From assembly GCF_004339595.1 (NCBI RefSeq), contig NZ_SMFU01000013.1, forward strand, positions 186,001 to 250,000: DNA of 64,000 nt. The letters run 5' to 3'. Shown one piece after another: positions 17,077 through 26,140 of the stretch. Under the pieces are notes generated by a model. That model made no database searches, was not told where the DNA came from, and saw nothing but the letters and a program-made list of their open reading frames with translations. Source of the DNA: Marinobacterium mangrovicola (GTDB lineage: Bacteria; Pseudomonadota; Gammaproteobacteria; Pseudomonadales; Balneatricaceae). The stretch's first letter is position 1; every line of letters starts with the position of its first letter. Position numbers and translations under genes: made by a program.

Positions 17077-18446
17077 TATGCCTCCTCCTGGTCACGCTGC
17101 TGCAGCCTTGCCAGCAACTTGCCATGGATACCGCCAAAGCCACCGTTACTCATCACCACCAGATGAGTGCCGGGCTTGGCATCCTGGGCCAGCTGATCCA
17201 CCAGTGCATCGATATCACGGTGCAGGCTGGCCGGGTTGCTGCTGGCCTCAATCACAGAGTCCAGCGACCAGTCCATACCTTCCGGTTGATACCAGTAGAC
17301 GCTATCGGCCAGTGCCGCAGAGGCTGCCAGCGCCTGCTTGTGAGCGCCAAGGCGCATGGTGTTGGAGCGCGGCTCAATTACCGCCAGCAGAGGAGCATCA
17401 CCCACTTTTGCACGGATACCGGCCAGGGTGGTTTCGATCGCCGTAGGATGGTGGGCAAAATCGTCATAGACCTTCACACCATCCGCTTCACCAAGCAGCT
17501 CCATGCGGCGCTTAACGCCACCGAAGTTACTCAGCGCCTCTGCCGCAATCGCCGGCGTCACACCCACGTGGCGCGCCGCCAATATCGCGTGTAAGCCATT
17601 ACTAACATTATGTGCGCCAGTCAGCGACCAGTTCACTTCTGCGACTTTCTCGCCCGCCTGCATAATCGCAAAGCACCCGCCATCCGCGCTCAGCGGCTGC
17701 GCACTCCAGCCCTTCTCATCGCCCGTGGCCAGGGTTTCGCTCCAGCAGCCCATATCGATCACTTCGACCAGCGCTTCACTATCGGCCGGATAGATCACCT
17801 GGCCACTGCCGGGCACCACCCGAATCAGGTGGTGGAACTGGCGCTGAATAGCCGCCAGGTCCGGGAAAATATCGGCGTGATCAAACTCCAGATTGTTCAT
17901 GATCAGCGTGCGGGGAGCGTAATGCACAAACTTGGAGCGTTTATCGAAGAAGGCGGTGTCGTACTCGTCCGCTTCGATAACGAAAAACGGCGTCTCACCC
18001 AGACGTGCGGAGCGATCGAAATTGTGCGGTACTCCGCCGATCAGAAATCCCGGCGCCATCTTCGCCTGCTCAAGAATCCACGCCAGCATCGTCGCTGTGC
18101 TGGTCTTGCCGTGCGTACCCGAGACCGCCAGCACCCAGCGCTCTTTCAGCACATGGTCATGCAGCCATTGCGGCCCGGAGGTGTAGTTAAGGCCACGTTC
18201 CAGCACCGCTTCGACGCAGGAGTTACCACGCGTCATCGCATTACCGATCACCACACAATCCGGCACAGGGTCCAGCTGCACCGGATCGTAACCTTCGATC
18301 AGCTCGATCCCCTGCTGCGCCAACTGAGTACTCATCGGCGGATAAACATTGGCGTCAGAGCCGGTCACACGATGGCCCAACTCCCGTGCCAACAGCGCCA
18401 GCGACCCCATAAAAGTGCCGCAGATACCGAGGATATGAATATGCAC
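17076..18446 (-). CDS. mpl: UDP-N-acetylmuramate:L-Ala-gamma-D-Glu-mDAP ligase Mpl
   Basis: A 456-residue Mur ligase that reattaches recycled murein tripeptide to UDP-MurNAc, feeding peptidoglycan recycling. The N-terminus [20 protein letters not shown] is the Mpl signature, the ATP loop is [17 protein letters not shown], and the substrate histidine-rich centre is [15 protein letters not shown]. The start is GTG at 18446, with AGGGGGA about six bases ahead. It is divergent from fbp across a 159-base gap. Confidence 0.96.
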   Translation of the reverse strand: MHIHILGICGTFMGSLALLARELGHRVTGSDANVYPPMSTQLAQQGIELIEGYDPVQLDPVPDCVVIGNAMTRGNSCVEAVLERGLNYTSGPQWLHDHVLKERWVLAVSGTHGKTSTATMLAWILEQAKMAPGFLIGGVPHNFDRSARLGETPFFVIEADEYDTAFFDKRSKFVHYAPRTLIMNNLEFDHADIFPDLAAIQRQFHHLIRVVPGSGQVIYPADSEALVEVIDMGCWSETLATGDEKGWSAQPLSADGGCFAIMQAGEKVAEVNWSLTGAHNVSNGLHAILAARHVGVTPAIAAEALSNFGGVKRRMELLGEADGVKVYDDFAHHPTAIETTLAGIRAKVGDAPLLAVIEPRSNTMRLGAHKQALAASAALADSVYWYQPEGMDWSLDSVIEASSNPASLHRDIDALVDQLAQDAKPGTHLVVMSNGGFGGIHGKLLARLQQRDQEEA

Positions 18447-18534
18447 GTCGGTCCCCCTGAAAAATTAGCCCGTAATAATAGCGTTTTTGCCGCCGGGCTG
18501 TTACTCCCATCCGGCGGAAAGCCGCATAACGCCA

Positions 18535-18562
18535 TGCAATGCCGTCAGGGATCGCGTATAAT
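18535..18562 (+). promoter_or_regulatory. Candidate fbp promoter
   Basis: A perfect -10 hexamer TATAAT at 18557-18562 lies 44 bases before the fbp ATG. The best -35 is TGCAAT at 18535-18540 with a 16-base spacer, which is weak. The -10 and the position support a sigma-70 promoter. Confidence 0.55.
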
Positions 18563-18605
18563 TTCCCGCATTCTTGACACGGAACACACAAGGTCCACGA
18601 ATCCG

Positions 18606-19595
18606 ATGCAGCTGCTCAGCGCTTACCTTAAAAACCACGACACCGATAACGAACTGGTCGAACTGATCGACATCCTGATGGTCGCCTGCAAAGAGATCGC
18701 TCTGCAGTTGCGCGAAGGCGCACTGGCAGGCATCCACGGCACCACCAGCGACACCAACGTCCAGGGCGAAACCCAGAAGAAACTGGATGTCATCTCCAAC
18801 GATATCCTCAAGGAAGTTCTACTGGATAACCGTCTGGTGCGTGGTGTGGCCTCCGAAGAGGAAGACGAACCCGTATTCGGCAACCCCGAAGGCCGCTTCC
18901 TGGTGACCTTCGACCCGCTGGACGGTTCCTCCAACATCGACGTCAACGTCTCGGTCGGCACCATTTTCTCGATCCTGGAAGTACCCGAAACCGGCACGCC
19001 AGACAGCGTTGACCTGTTCCTGCAGCCGGGCCGCAAACAGGTTGCCGCCGGTTATGTACTTTACGGTCCGTCCGCGGTACTGGCGCTGACCACCGGCCAT
19101 GGCGTGAACATGTTCACCCTGGCGCACACCGGCGACTTCCTGCTGACCCGCGAACAGGTCAGCGTGCCCGAGACCACCAAAGAGTTCGCCATCAACATGT
19201 CGAACCAGCGTCACTGGGAACCGGCCATGCGCAACTACGTAGACGACCTGCTCGCCGGCGCCGAAGGCCCGCGCGGCAAAAACTACAACATGCGCTGGAT
19301 CGCCTCCATGGTGGCCGAGGTTCACCGCGTACTGACGCGCGGCGGCATCTTCACCTACCCCTGGGATTCCCGCGATCCGAAGAAGCCGGGCAAACTGCGC
19401 CTGATGTACGAAGGCAACCCGATGAGCATGCTGATCGAACAGGCCGGCGGACTCTCCACCACCTGCTACCAGAACATCATGGATATCCAGCCGGCTCACA
19501 TCCACCAGCGCGTGGCCGTTGCCCTGGGTTCACGGGAAGAGGTGGAAACTGCAATGCAGTATCACCAGGACACCCCGAGCATTATTCAGCAGTAA
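18606..19595 (+). CDS. fbp: Fructose-1,6-bisphosphatase, class I
   Basis: A 329-residue class I fructose-1,6-bisphosphatase, the gluconeogenic enzyme that forms fructose 6-phosphate. The metal- and substrate-binding block [20 protein letters not shown] is clear, as is [11 protein letters not shown]-like [16 protein letters not shown]. The ATG at 18606 gives the standard N-terminus [12 protein letters not shown]; the frame stays open far upstream but that extension lies antisense to mpl and is not coding. The upstream gap carries a TATAAT element. It is followed by ppa, 87 bases downstream. Confidence 0.96.
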   Translation: MQLLSAYLKNHDTDNELVELIDILMVACKEIALQLREGALAGIHGTTSDTNVQGETQKKLDVISNDILKEVLLDNRLVRGVASEEEDEPVFGNPEGRFLVTFDPLDGSSNIDVNVSVGTIFSILEVPETGTPDSVDLFLQPGRKQVAAGYVLYGPSAVLALTTGHGVNMFTLAHTGDFLLTREQVSVPETTKEFAINMSNQRHWEPAMRNYVDDLLAGAEGPRGKNYNMRWIASMVAEVHRVLTRGGIFTYPWDSRDPKKPGKLRLMYEGNPMSMLIEQAGGLSTTCYQNIMDIQPAHIHQRVAVALGSREEVETAMQYHQDTPSIIQQ

Positions 19596-19607
19596 GTAGT
19601 ATTCATC

Positions 19608-19641
19608 CCTGAGCGGCGCGATGCTTATAATGCCGCTCAGG
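19608..19641 (+). promoter_or_regulatory. Inverted repeat enclosing a -10 element before ppa
   Basis: CCTGAGCGGC at 19608-19617 and GCCGCTCAGG at 19632-19641 form a perfect 10-base inverted repeat. The 14-base spacer ends in TATAAT (19626-19631), a perfect -10 hexamer 52 bases before the ppa start. As DNA it could be an operator on the promoter; as RNA from fbp it could form a hairpin. No T-run follows, so it is not a typical terminator. Confidence 0.55.
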
Positions 19642-19682
19642 TAACAGATCCGACCCTTAACACGACTAACAGGAAGAGACGC

Positions 19683-20216
19683 ATGAGCTTTGCGAAAGTC
19701 CCTGCCGGTAAAGAACTGCCGGATGACCTCTACGTGATCATCGAAATCCCCGCCGAAAGCTCTCCGGTCAAGTACGAGATCGACAAGGATGCGGACGCGA
19801 TCTTCGTCGACCGTTTCATGGCGGCACCGATGTTCTACCCGGCCAACTACGGCTACGTGAACAACACCCTGGCTGACGACGGCGACCCGCTGGACGTGCT
19901 GGTACTGACCCCGCACCCGGTCATGACCGGCTCCGTCATCCGCTGCCGTCCGGTTGGCATCCTGAACATGACCGACGAAGCTGGCGAAGACGCCAAGCTG
20001 GTCGCGGTTCCGCACCAGAAACTGAGCCAGGCTTACAACGACATCAACGATGTCGATGACCTGCCGCTGCTGCTGAAAGACCAGATCTCTCACTTCTTCG
20101 AAAACTACAAGAAGCTCGAGAAAGGTAAGTGGGTTAAGGTTGAAGGCTGGTCCGACGCCGAAGCCGCCCGCGAAGCAGTTCGCAAATCTGTTGAAGCTTA
20201 CGAAGCGCAGAAATAA
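19683..20216 (+). CDS. ppa: Inorganic pyrophosphatase (family I)
   Basis: A 177-residue soluble pyrophosphatase of family I, hydrolysing pyrophosphate to drive biosynthesis. Active-site residues are in the stretch [11 protein letters not shown] (the DxDPxD metal site), with [17 protein letters not shown] before it and KWVKVEGW near the C-terminus. Length matches E. coli Ppa (176). AGGAAGAG precedes the ATG. A strong bidirectional terminator follows. Confidence 0.97.
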   Translation: MSFAKVPAGKELPDDLYVIIEIPAESSPVKYEIDKDADAIFVDRFMAAPMFYPANYGYVNNTLADDGDPLDVLVLTPHPVMTGSVIRCRPVGILNMTDEAGEDAKLVAVPHQKLSQAYNDINDVDDLPLLLKDQISHFFENYKKLEKGKWVKVEGWSDAEAAREAVRKSVEAYEAQK

Positions 20217-20233
20217 GCGCCTTCCAGAGCACC

Positions 20234-20271
20234 AAAAAAGCCCGCAGCCGGAAACGACTGCGGGCTTTTTT
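20234..20271. terminator. Bidirectional intrinsic terminator between ppa and uraA
   Basis: AGCCCGCAG and CTGCGGGCT form the stem around the loop CCGGAAACGA, flanked by an A-run on the left and a T-run on the right. It can therefore end ppa on the plus strand and uraA on the minus strand. Confidence 0.92.
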
Positions 20272-20329
20272 CATGGCTTTTTAACAGCCTGAAGCAAACA
20301 TCAGGAGTGGTCAGAACCACCCCTATGCC

Positions 20330-21634
20330 TTAACGTGAGTGCTCAACGATATCGTCGACTACCTCTTCCTCTGCGTGCAGGTCACCCGGCAGCGGATCCG
20401 CGCCTGGCAGCACCAGATTGAGGATGATCGCCACGATACCGCAGAGGCTGACGCCCTGCAGGTTCAGATCACCATTACCCAGCGCCATACCGCCGATACC
20501 GAACACCAGCACCGTCGCTACGATCACCAGGTTACGCTGCTTGCCCAGATCCACATGCGCCTTGATCAGCGTGTTCAGACCTACCGAGGCGATAGAGCCA
20601 AACAGCAGGATCATGATACCGCCCATCACCGGCACCGGGATGGTCTGCAGCAGCGCACCGAACTTGGCCACGAAAGCCAGCATAATCGCGAAGCCTGCGG
20701 CCCAGAGCATCACCACCGGGTTGAAGGAGCGGGTCAACATGACCGCACCGGTGACTTCCGAGTAGGTCGTGTTCGGCGGTCCACCGAAGATCGCCGCGGC
20801 GCTGGTGGCCAGACCGTCACCGAACAACGTCCGCTGCAGGCCCGGCTTGCGGATATAGTCTTTACCGGTGACGTTACCGATCGCGATGATATCGCCAACA
20901 TGTTCAATCGCCGGCGCAATCGCCACCGGAATCATAAACAGCAGCGCCTGCCAGTTAAACTCGGGAAGTACAAACGCAGGCACCGAAACCACCGGCGTTT
21001 CATTGATCACGCTCCAGTCCACCATCCCCATGGCCCAGGCGGCGAGATAACCGACAAAGACGCCTGAAAGAATCGGCAGCAGGCGGAAAATGCCATGCGC
21101 AAACACTGAGACCAGCAGAGTCGTCAGCAGCGCAGTCATCGACACGATGATTGAATCCACATAGGGGAACAACTCCATCGAGCCGTCGCCGGTTTTGCCC
21201 ATCGCCATGTTCACCGCCATGGGCGCAAGGCCCAGACCGATGATCATAATCACAGGACCAGTCACCACCGGCGGCATGATGCGGTGGATAATACCGGCTC
21301 CCTTAAGCTTCACCAGCAGCGCCAGCAGCATGTAGACCACGCCGGCGCCCATCAACGCGCCCATGGTGGCAGGCACGCCCCAGGTCTGGATCGAGTAGGC
21401 GATCGGAGCGATAAACACAAAAGAGGATGCCAGAAAGATCGGCACACTCAATCCGGTCACTAGGTGAAACAGCAGCGTACCGACACCGGCGGTAAACAGC
21501 GCCACGTTCGGGTCCAGCCCAGTCAGCAGCGGCATCAGCACCAACGCACCAAAGGCCACGAACAGCATCTGGGCGCCAGCCAGTATCATCTTCCAGTTAA
21601 AGTTACCCAGGGACTGGGTATTGGACTCAACCAT
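20330..21634 (-). CDS. uraA: Uracil permease UraA (NCS2 family)
   Basis: A 434-residue NCS2 nucleobase:proton symporter with about 14 spans or half-spans. The conserved IAPAIEHVGDIIAIGNVTGK carries the substrate-binding Glu-His pair, and GDGLATSAAAIFGGPPNTTY is the next family block. It lies 11 bases downstream of upp and forms the usual upp-uraA uracil uptake and salvage operon on the minus strand. Confidence 0.93.
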   Translation of the reverse strand: MVESNTQSLGNFNWKMILAGAQMLFVAFGALVLMPLLTGLDPNVALFTAGVGTLLFHLVTGLSVPIFLASSFVFIAPIAYSIQTWGVPATMGALMGAGVVYMLLALLVKLKGAGIIHRIMPPVVTGPVIMIIGLGLAPMAVNMAMGKTGDGSMELFPYVDSIIVSMTALLTTLLVSVFAHGIFRLLPILSGVFVGYLAAWAMGMVDWSVINETPVVSVPAFVLPEFNWQALLFMIPVAIAPAIEHVGDIIAIGNVTGKDYIRKPGLQRTLFGDGLATSAAAIFGGPPNTTYSEVTGAVMLTRSFNPVVMLWAAGFAIMLAFVAKFGALLQTIPVPVMGGIMILLFGSIASVGLNTLIKAHVDLGKQRNLVIVATVLVFGIGGMALGNGDLNLQGVSLCGIVAIILNLVLPGADPLPGDLHAEEEVVDDIVEHSR

Positions 21635-21645
21635 GACAGTGCGCC

Positions 21646-22272
21646 TCAGCGGGTTCCGAAGATCTTGTCACCGGCATCACCCAGACCAGGAATAATGTAA
21701 CCCTGTTCATTCAGGTGAGAATCGATACCCGCGGCGTAGATCTCCACATCCGGGTGCGCATCCTGCACTTTCTTGAGCCCTTCCGGGGCAGCCACAAGCA
21801 CCAGTGCACGAATACTGGTGCAACCAGCTTTCTTCAGCATATCGATAGTCGCAATCATGGAGCCGCCGGTGGCGAGCATCGGATCGACAATCAGAGACAT
21901 GCGGGAATCGATATCACTGGCCAGCTTTTCAAAGTAAGGCACTGGCTCCAGGGTTTCCTCATCACGATAGAGGCCAACCACAGAGATTTTTGCACTCGGC
22001 ACCGCTTCCAGCACACCATCAAGCATACCGATACCGGCACGAAGAATAGGCACCACGGTAAATTTTTTGCCCTTGATCCGTTCTGCCTGAATAGGGCCAC
22101 ACCAGCCCTCAATCTCATACTCTTCGAGCTCCAGGTCTTTGGTCGCTTCGTAGGTCAGCAGACAGCCAACCTCGGCAGCCAGCTGCCTGAAACTGCGAGT
22201 ACTTTTGTTGACCGAACGCATCAACCCCAGTTTGTGCCGCACCAACGGATGACGAATCTCATGTACGCTCAT
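21646..22272 (-). CDS. upp: Uracil phosphoribosyltransferase
   Basis: A 208-residue enzyme converting uracil and PRPP to UMP, exactly the length of E. coli Upp. The PRPP loop appears as [19 protein letters not shown] and the uracil-binding end as [27 protein letters not shown] precedes the ATG. It is the first gene of the upp-uraA operon and is divergent from a purine phosphoribosyltransferase gene, so base salvage for both classes meets here. Confidence 0.97.
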   Translation of the reverse strand: MSVHEIRHPLVRHKLGLMRSVNKSTRSFRQLAAEVGCLLTYEATKDLELEEYEIEGWCGPIQAERIKGKKFTVVPILRAGIGMLDGVLEAVPSAKISVVGLYRDEETLEPVPYFEKLASDIDSRMSLIVDPMLATGGSMIATIDMLKKAGCTSIRALVLVAAPEGLKKVQDAHPDVEIYAAGIDSHLNEQGYIIPGLGDAGDKIFGTR

Positions 22273-22417
22273 GGCTTAACCCCTTCTCAACCTTTCTCAA
22301 CCGTTATCAACAACGATGACATCCCTAACACGCAAGAATCTGACCACCATATCAAATTACGCCGCAAGACTAACCAAAGCGCCCGCAGCTGTCACCCGCA
22401 AGGATACCCTGACCCGC

Positions 22418-22446
22418 TTGCCCTTACCGACAAAGCGCTTTATGGT
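22418..22446 (+). promoter_or_regulatory. Candidate promoter of the hypoxanthine phosphoribosyltransferase gene
   Basis: TTGCCC (22418-22423) and TATGGT (22441-22446) stand 17 bases apart, 39 bases before the ATG. Both hexamers are plausible but imperfect sigma-70 elements. Confidence 0.45.
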
Positions 22447-22485
22447 TCGCGGTTCTCAACCGATAAATTAAGCAGGAAGACGCCC

Positions 22486-23046
22486 ATGAGCAGCACTGAT
22501 CTCGACCATATCAAACAGGTTTATATCGAATCGGATCTGCTGTTCAGCGAGATGGAAGTCAAGGCAGCGATCCAGAAGATGGCGGCGGAAATCACAGAGC
22601 AGCTGGGCGATGCCGACCCGGTGGTATTCAGTGTGATGAATGGCGGCCTGGTGATCGCCGGGCAACTGCTGCCGATGCTCAACTTCCCGCTGGAAGCCAG
22701 TTATCTGCATGCTACCCGTTACCGCAATACAACGGCAGGTCACGAGCTGGAATGGAAAGTTCCACCGATGGTGGAGTTCAAGAACCGCCCGGTACTAATC
22801 ATCGACGACATTCTGGATGAGGGCCATACCCTCGCCGCGATCATCGATTACTGCCGCGAAGCCGGCGCCAGCAGCGTGCAGTGCGCAGTACTTGTGGACA
22901 AACTGCACGATCGCAAGGCGCGCCATGACCTGCAAGCCGACTTCATCGGCCTTCAGGTAGAAGATCGCTACATCTTCGGTTATGGCATGGACTATCAGGG
23001 ATACTGGCGCAACGCCCCGGGCATCTTTGCAGTCAAAGGCTTATAA
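22486..23046 (+). CDS. Hypoxanthine-guanine phosphoribosyltransferase
   Basis: A 186-residue type I phosphoribosyltransferase that salvages hypoxanthine and/or guanine to IMP/GMP. The PRPP loop is VLIIDDILDEGHTLAAI, and FSVMNGGLVIAGQLLPML and the closing YQGYWRNAPGIFAVK match the proteobacterial HGPRT group. AGGAAG lies before ATG 22486; the frame is open far upstream but that is antisense to upp. Which purine is preferred cannot be read from sequence. It is divergent from upp. Confidence 0.9.
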   Translation: MSSTDLDHIKQVYIESDLLFSEMEVKAAIQKMAAEITEQLGDADPVVFSVMNGGLVIAGQLLPMLNFPLEASYLHATRYRNTTAGHELEWKVPPMVEFKNRPVLIIDDILDEGHTLAAIIDYCREAGASSVQCAVLVDKLHDRKARHDLQADFIGLQVEDRYIFGYGMDYQGYWRNAPGIFAVKGL

Positions 23047-23088
23047 CGCCTGCACCTTAGTTGGAAACGACGAACCCGATATCTGGGG

Positions 23089-23116
23089 TTGCGCGACAGA
23101 TCACAGCCGCTAGAAT
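23089..23116 (+). promoter_or_regulatory. Candidate promoter of a 33-codon gene
   Basis: TTGCGC (23089-23094) and TAGAAT (23111-23116) are 16 bases apart and end 30 bases before the ATG of the small membrane peptide gene. This is the only good promoter-like pair in the gap after the phosphoribosyltransferase gene. Confidence 0.4.
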
Positions 23117-23146
23117 CGGGTCAATTCCAAACCAAACAGGTAAACC

Positions 23147-23248
23147 ATGACGGAAGTCGTGATTCTGACCGTATCGGCTGCAGCACTGGGGTGTTGGTTG
23201 CTGAATCTGCGCCGCAAATCGCAGAACGGTCGCCGCCAGATTCGTTAA
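23147..23248 (+). CDS. Small membrane peptide, 33 residues, unknown
   Basis: A short open frame encoding MTEVVILTVSAAALGCWLLN and then a basic tail (LRRKSQNGRRQIR). It has the features of a single-span small membrane protein with a positively charged cytoplasmic end. CAGG sits six bases before the ATG, and a plausible promoter lies upstream. It ends 33 bases from the end of the convergent ParA gene, so it fills an otherwise empty 235-base gap. I do not recognise a family, and 33 codons can arise by chance, so this is a candidate. Confidence 0.5.
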   Translation: MTEVVILTVSAAALGCWLLNLRRKSQNGRRQIR

Positions 23249-23281
23249 GCGGACCTCTCTTCAGCTCTCAGACTGCAGCAC

Positions 23282-24052
23282 TCAGGCCGGGTGCAGTTCG
23301 TCGTAGAGATTCAGGAATTCCTGAGTCAGACGGTGCTTGGGCGCCAGCTGAATCAACGGACTCGCTGCCGTGTGTGACTCCTTCATCTTCACCGACGACG
23401 GAATACGGGTATTCAGCACCGGCAGGGATTCCGCCAGCAACTCGGCAACAATCTTCTGTGGTAGCGACGCCCGCGGTTGATACTGGTTCACCACTATCCC
23501 CTCCACCTCCAGCGCGTCGTTATGATCCACCCGGGTTTCCTGAACATTGTTCAGCAGGCTGTAGAGTGCCTGGCGGGCGAAGTCATCGCAGTCAAACGGG
23601 ATCAGGCACTTCTCTGCGGCACAGAGCGCTGACAGCGTAAAGAAGTTGAAGGCCGGCGGCGTATCGATATAGATCGCATCGAACCGGTCCATCAGCGCTT
23701 CCAACGCATCCTTGAGCTTATAGATCTTATGCTTGGATTCGAGTTTTGACTGGAGATCGCCGAGATCTGGGTTGGAGGGGATGATCCACAGATTATCAAA
23801 CGGTGAGGCGTGCACATACTCGCCGGGATCGGTCGGCTTGAGCTGAAAGGTCAGCGTCTGCTCAAAGAAGTCACGCACGTCGGTATCCGGCGTATTCGCC
23901 TCGTCACCGAGCAGGTAATGCGTAGAGTTACACTGGGGATCCAGATCCACCACCAGAGTCCGCAACCCCCGACTGGCACTGATCGCTGCCAGGTTTACCG
24001 CAATACTCGACTTACCAACACCGCCCTTCTGATTGAACACAACTCGACGCAT
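23282..24052 (-). CDS. ParA family ATPase, orphan
   Basis: A 256-residue ParA/Soj-type ATPase. The deviant Walker A motif is at the very N-terminus (QKGGVGKSSIAVNLAA), with signature lysine; VVDLDPQCNSTHYLLGD follows, and the Walker B region is IYIDTPPAFNFFTLSAL. No ParB gene or obvious parS site is close, so it is more likely to position a protein cargo or cell structure than to segregate DNA; that is inference. It lies 62 bases downstream of the DUF2333 gene on the same strand and may be co-transcribed. Confidence 0.9.
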   Translation of the reverse strand: MRRVVFNQKGGVGKSSIAVNLAAISASRGLRTLVVDLDPQCNSTHYLLGDEANTPDTDVRDFFEQTLTFQLKPTDPGEYVHASPFDNLWIIPSNPDLGDLQSKLESKHKIYKLKDALEALMDRFDAIYIDTPPAFNFFTLSALCAAEKCLIPFDCDDFARQALYSLLNNVQETRVDHNDALEVEGIVVNQYQPRASLPQKIVAELLAESLPVLNTRIPSSVKMKESHTAASPLIQLAPKHRLTQEFLNLYDELHPA

Positions 24053-24114
24053 GGATACACCTCACACTTATGCTCTAAAGCGCGCACGAAGCGCCAGCAG
24101 GTCATCCGACTCTG

Positions 24115-25161
24115 TCAGCCCTGTGAAAGCAGGTCGCGGAGATCGATAATTGCAGCGTTGGCGCGTGAAATATAGGAAGCCATCACCAGAGAGTGGTTGG
24201 CCAGCAGTCCAAATTCGGTACCGTTTAGAATCATCGGGCTCCAGATGGTTTCCTGGGTGGCCTCAAGCTCACGGATGATCTGCTCCAGGCTGACGCGGGC
24301 ACTTTTCTGCTCCAGCGTATCGGCGAAATCCACCTTAACCGCTTCCAGCAGATGAATCAGCGCCCAGGCGGTGCCTCGGGCTTCATAGAAAACATCATCA
24401 ATCTCGAGCCAGGGCGTCTTGATCAGAGACTCATCCGCCGCGGCGGTAGACTGAGTGGCGCCAGGGCTCCCGGCAAGATCGGTATTCAGACGACGCTGAC
24501 CGACACTGGCGCTGAGACGCTGCGACAGACTACCCAGGCGAGTCGACACATCGCCGAGCCAGTCGCGCAGGTTATCAGCGCGGGCGTAAAACTGAGCATT
24601 ACCCTGGGCAGGATCCGCCAGATCCGCGCGATAGGCGCGCAGCGCCTTCAATGCTTTCTTGTACTGCCCTTCTGACGAAGGCAGGATCCAGAAGTTGGAA
24701 TCAGACTGGAGCAAAGGCTCCGCCTTTACCAGGCTTGGATCCTCGGTGGATTGTGACTGAGAACGGCTAAACGTCTTACGCATGGCTCTCGCCATGTCTC
24801 GCGCCTGAATCAGCACACCGTATTCCCAGTGGGAGATGTTATCGAGCCAGAGTCCCGGCGGGAAACGGTCATTGGTGATATAGCCGCCCGGCTTGTTCAA
24901 CAGCGTTTCCATCTCGTGGATCAGCACCGATGTGGTCTGATAGCCGACCACGACACTCTCCCCGGCCGCCTCGGCTTCTGCCTGGGCCACGGCCGCCCCA
25001 TCGAAGCTGTCAGGTTCGAAGCTCCAGTAGATGCCGACCACAATCGTTACCAACAGATAGATACCGACCAGTACCGCCAGCGCTTTGGCAACACGACCCT
25101 TGCCCAGGCGCGCTACCAAACCATCCCAGAATTTCAGCCAGATACGCTGCAAAGAGTCCAC
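24115..25161 (-). CDS. DUF2333 family membrane protein
   Basis: A 348-residue protein with one N-terminal membrane span (about KALAVLVGIYLLVTIVVGIY) and a long, mostly helical periplasmic part. The stretch LNKPGGYITNDRFPPGLWLD and the following NISHWEYGVLIQARDMARAM mark DUF2333, conserved in gammaproteobacteria and of unknown function. Start is GTG at 25161 with AAGGAAG upstream. It precedes the orphan ParA gene, hinting at a shared envelope- or division-linked role, which is inference only. Confidence 0.87.
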   Translation of the reverse strand: MDSLQRIWLKFWDGLVARLGKGRVAKALAVLVGIYLLVTIVVGIYWSFEPDSFDGAAVAQAEAEAAGESVVVGYQTTSVLIHEMETLLNKPGGYITNDRFPPGLWLDNISHWEYGVLIQARDMARAMRKTFSRSQSQSTEDPSLVKAEPLLQSDSNFWILPSSEGQYKKALKALRAYRADLADPAQGNAQFYARADNLRDWLGDVSTRLGSLSQRLSASVGQRRLNTDLAGSPGATQSTAAADESLIKTPWLEIDDVFYEARGTAWALIHLLEAVKVDFADTLEQKSARVSLEQIIRELEATQETIWSPMILNGTEFGLLANHSLVMASYISRANAAIIDLRDLLSQG

Positions 25162-25656
25162 CGAGTCTTCCTTTTATTCTCTGCCTGCACGCTGCGGAAT
25201 AAGCCACCGTTACCTCGCCCGAAACCGACCTGTGACAGAAACTGTCGCAATGTATCGAACAAAATCGACTTAAGGGGGTCCCAGAACCTGCCGCCGTTAC
25301 CCGACAGCGCAACGCGCCTAATGATGCAGTGCACTATGGCGAATTTACGCTAGTCGGTCAACGCAAGCCGAACGCGCCTAAAAAGTGTAAAAAGACGCAT
25401 CCCTGAGGTGGACAAGCGAGCAAAAGCCAGCCACCTTTAAGACAAAAGGGTGGCAAACGTCGGCAAACAGGCCGTCTAATTCCGGAAAGATGCTGATTCG
25501 CGTGGACAGCAGAAAGCCTTTAATGCACACTTAGCGCCCTTAATTAAGTTCATTCTCCTTCGGGCCCAACATCGTCAGCCCGGCATACGCCCGTGTTGAC
25601 CGGTTCGGGGATGAAACTGTTTTCCCAAACGTCAAAAATTCCGAGACTCTATTCCG
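25162..25656. other. Intergenic region upstream of accB
   Basis: A 495-base gap between divergent DUF2333 and accB. In many relatives aroQ sits directly before accB; it is absent here. The gap holds an 11-base direct repeat (listed separately) and a TTGACC at 25596-25601 that could be a -35 for accB, though the matching -10 is poor. I see no convincing gene. Confidence 0.6.
25311..25381 (+). repeat. Direct repeat AACGCGCCTAA, 60-base period
   Basis: AACGCGCCTAA occurs at 25311-25321 and again at 25371-25381, exactly 60 bases apart, in the gap upstream of accB. It could be a pair of binding sites for a regulator of fatty-acid initiation or of the DUF2333 gene. Confidence 0.45.
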
Positions 25657-26109
25657 ATGGATATCCGCAAAGTTAAAAAACTGATCGAACTGCTCGAAGA
25701 ATCCAACATCAACGAGATCGAGATCAAGGAAGGAGAAGAGTCGGTTCGCATCAGCCGCGCTTCGGGTCTGGTACAGCAAGCCGCTTATGCACCAATGCCG
25801 ATGCCAGCCGCTGCGCCCGCTCCGGTAGCCCCGGCCGCTGCGCCCGAAGCTGCACCGGTCGCCGCAGAGCCTGCAGGTCACTCCGTCAAGTCACCGATGG
25901 TCGGTACTTTCTACCGCTCACCGTCCCCGACCGCTGCACCTTTCGTTGAAGTCGGCCAGTCCGTCAAAGCAGGTGACGTAGTCTGCATCGTTGAAGCGAT
26001 GAAGATGATGAACCAGATCGAAGCGGACAAATCTGGTGTCGTCGAAGCGATCCTGGTTGAAGATGGTCAGCCGGTCGAATTCGATCAGCCGCTGATCGTT
26101 ATCGCCTGA
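25657..26109 (+). CDS. accB: Biotin carboxyl carrier protein of acetyl-CoA carboxylase
   Basis: A 150-residue carrier subunit. The N-terminal helical part is followed by an Ala/Pro-rich linker (about 43-75) and the biotinyl domain with the EAMKMM motif, where Lys116 receives biotin. With AccC it makes carboxybiotin for malonyl-CoA synthesis, the first step of fatty-acid synthesis. No strong ribosome-binding site is seen before the ATG. accC follows after 31 bases. Confidence 0.97.
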   Translation: MDIRKVKKLIELLEESNINEIEIKEGEESVRISRASGLVQQAAYAPMPMPAAAPAPVAPAAAPEAAPVAAEPAGHSVKSPMVGTFYRSPSPTAAPFVEVGQSVKAGDVVCIVEAMKMMNQIEADKSGVVEAILVEDGQPVEFDQPLIVIA

Positions 26110-26140
26110 TCCGCCGTCGCGAACCAAGGATTTCATAATC

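Noticed and set aside
17610-18605. N-terminal extension of fbp by 332 codons
   Set aside because: The frame is open but lies antisense to mpl; fbp with ATG 18606 already has the family's normal length and N-terminus.
21715-22485. N-terminal extension of the hypoxanthine phosphoribosyltransferase
   Set aside because: The extension is antisense to upp; the ATG at 22486 has a ribosome-binding site and gives a standard product.
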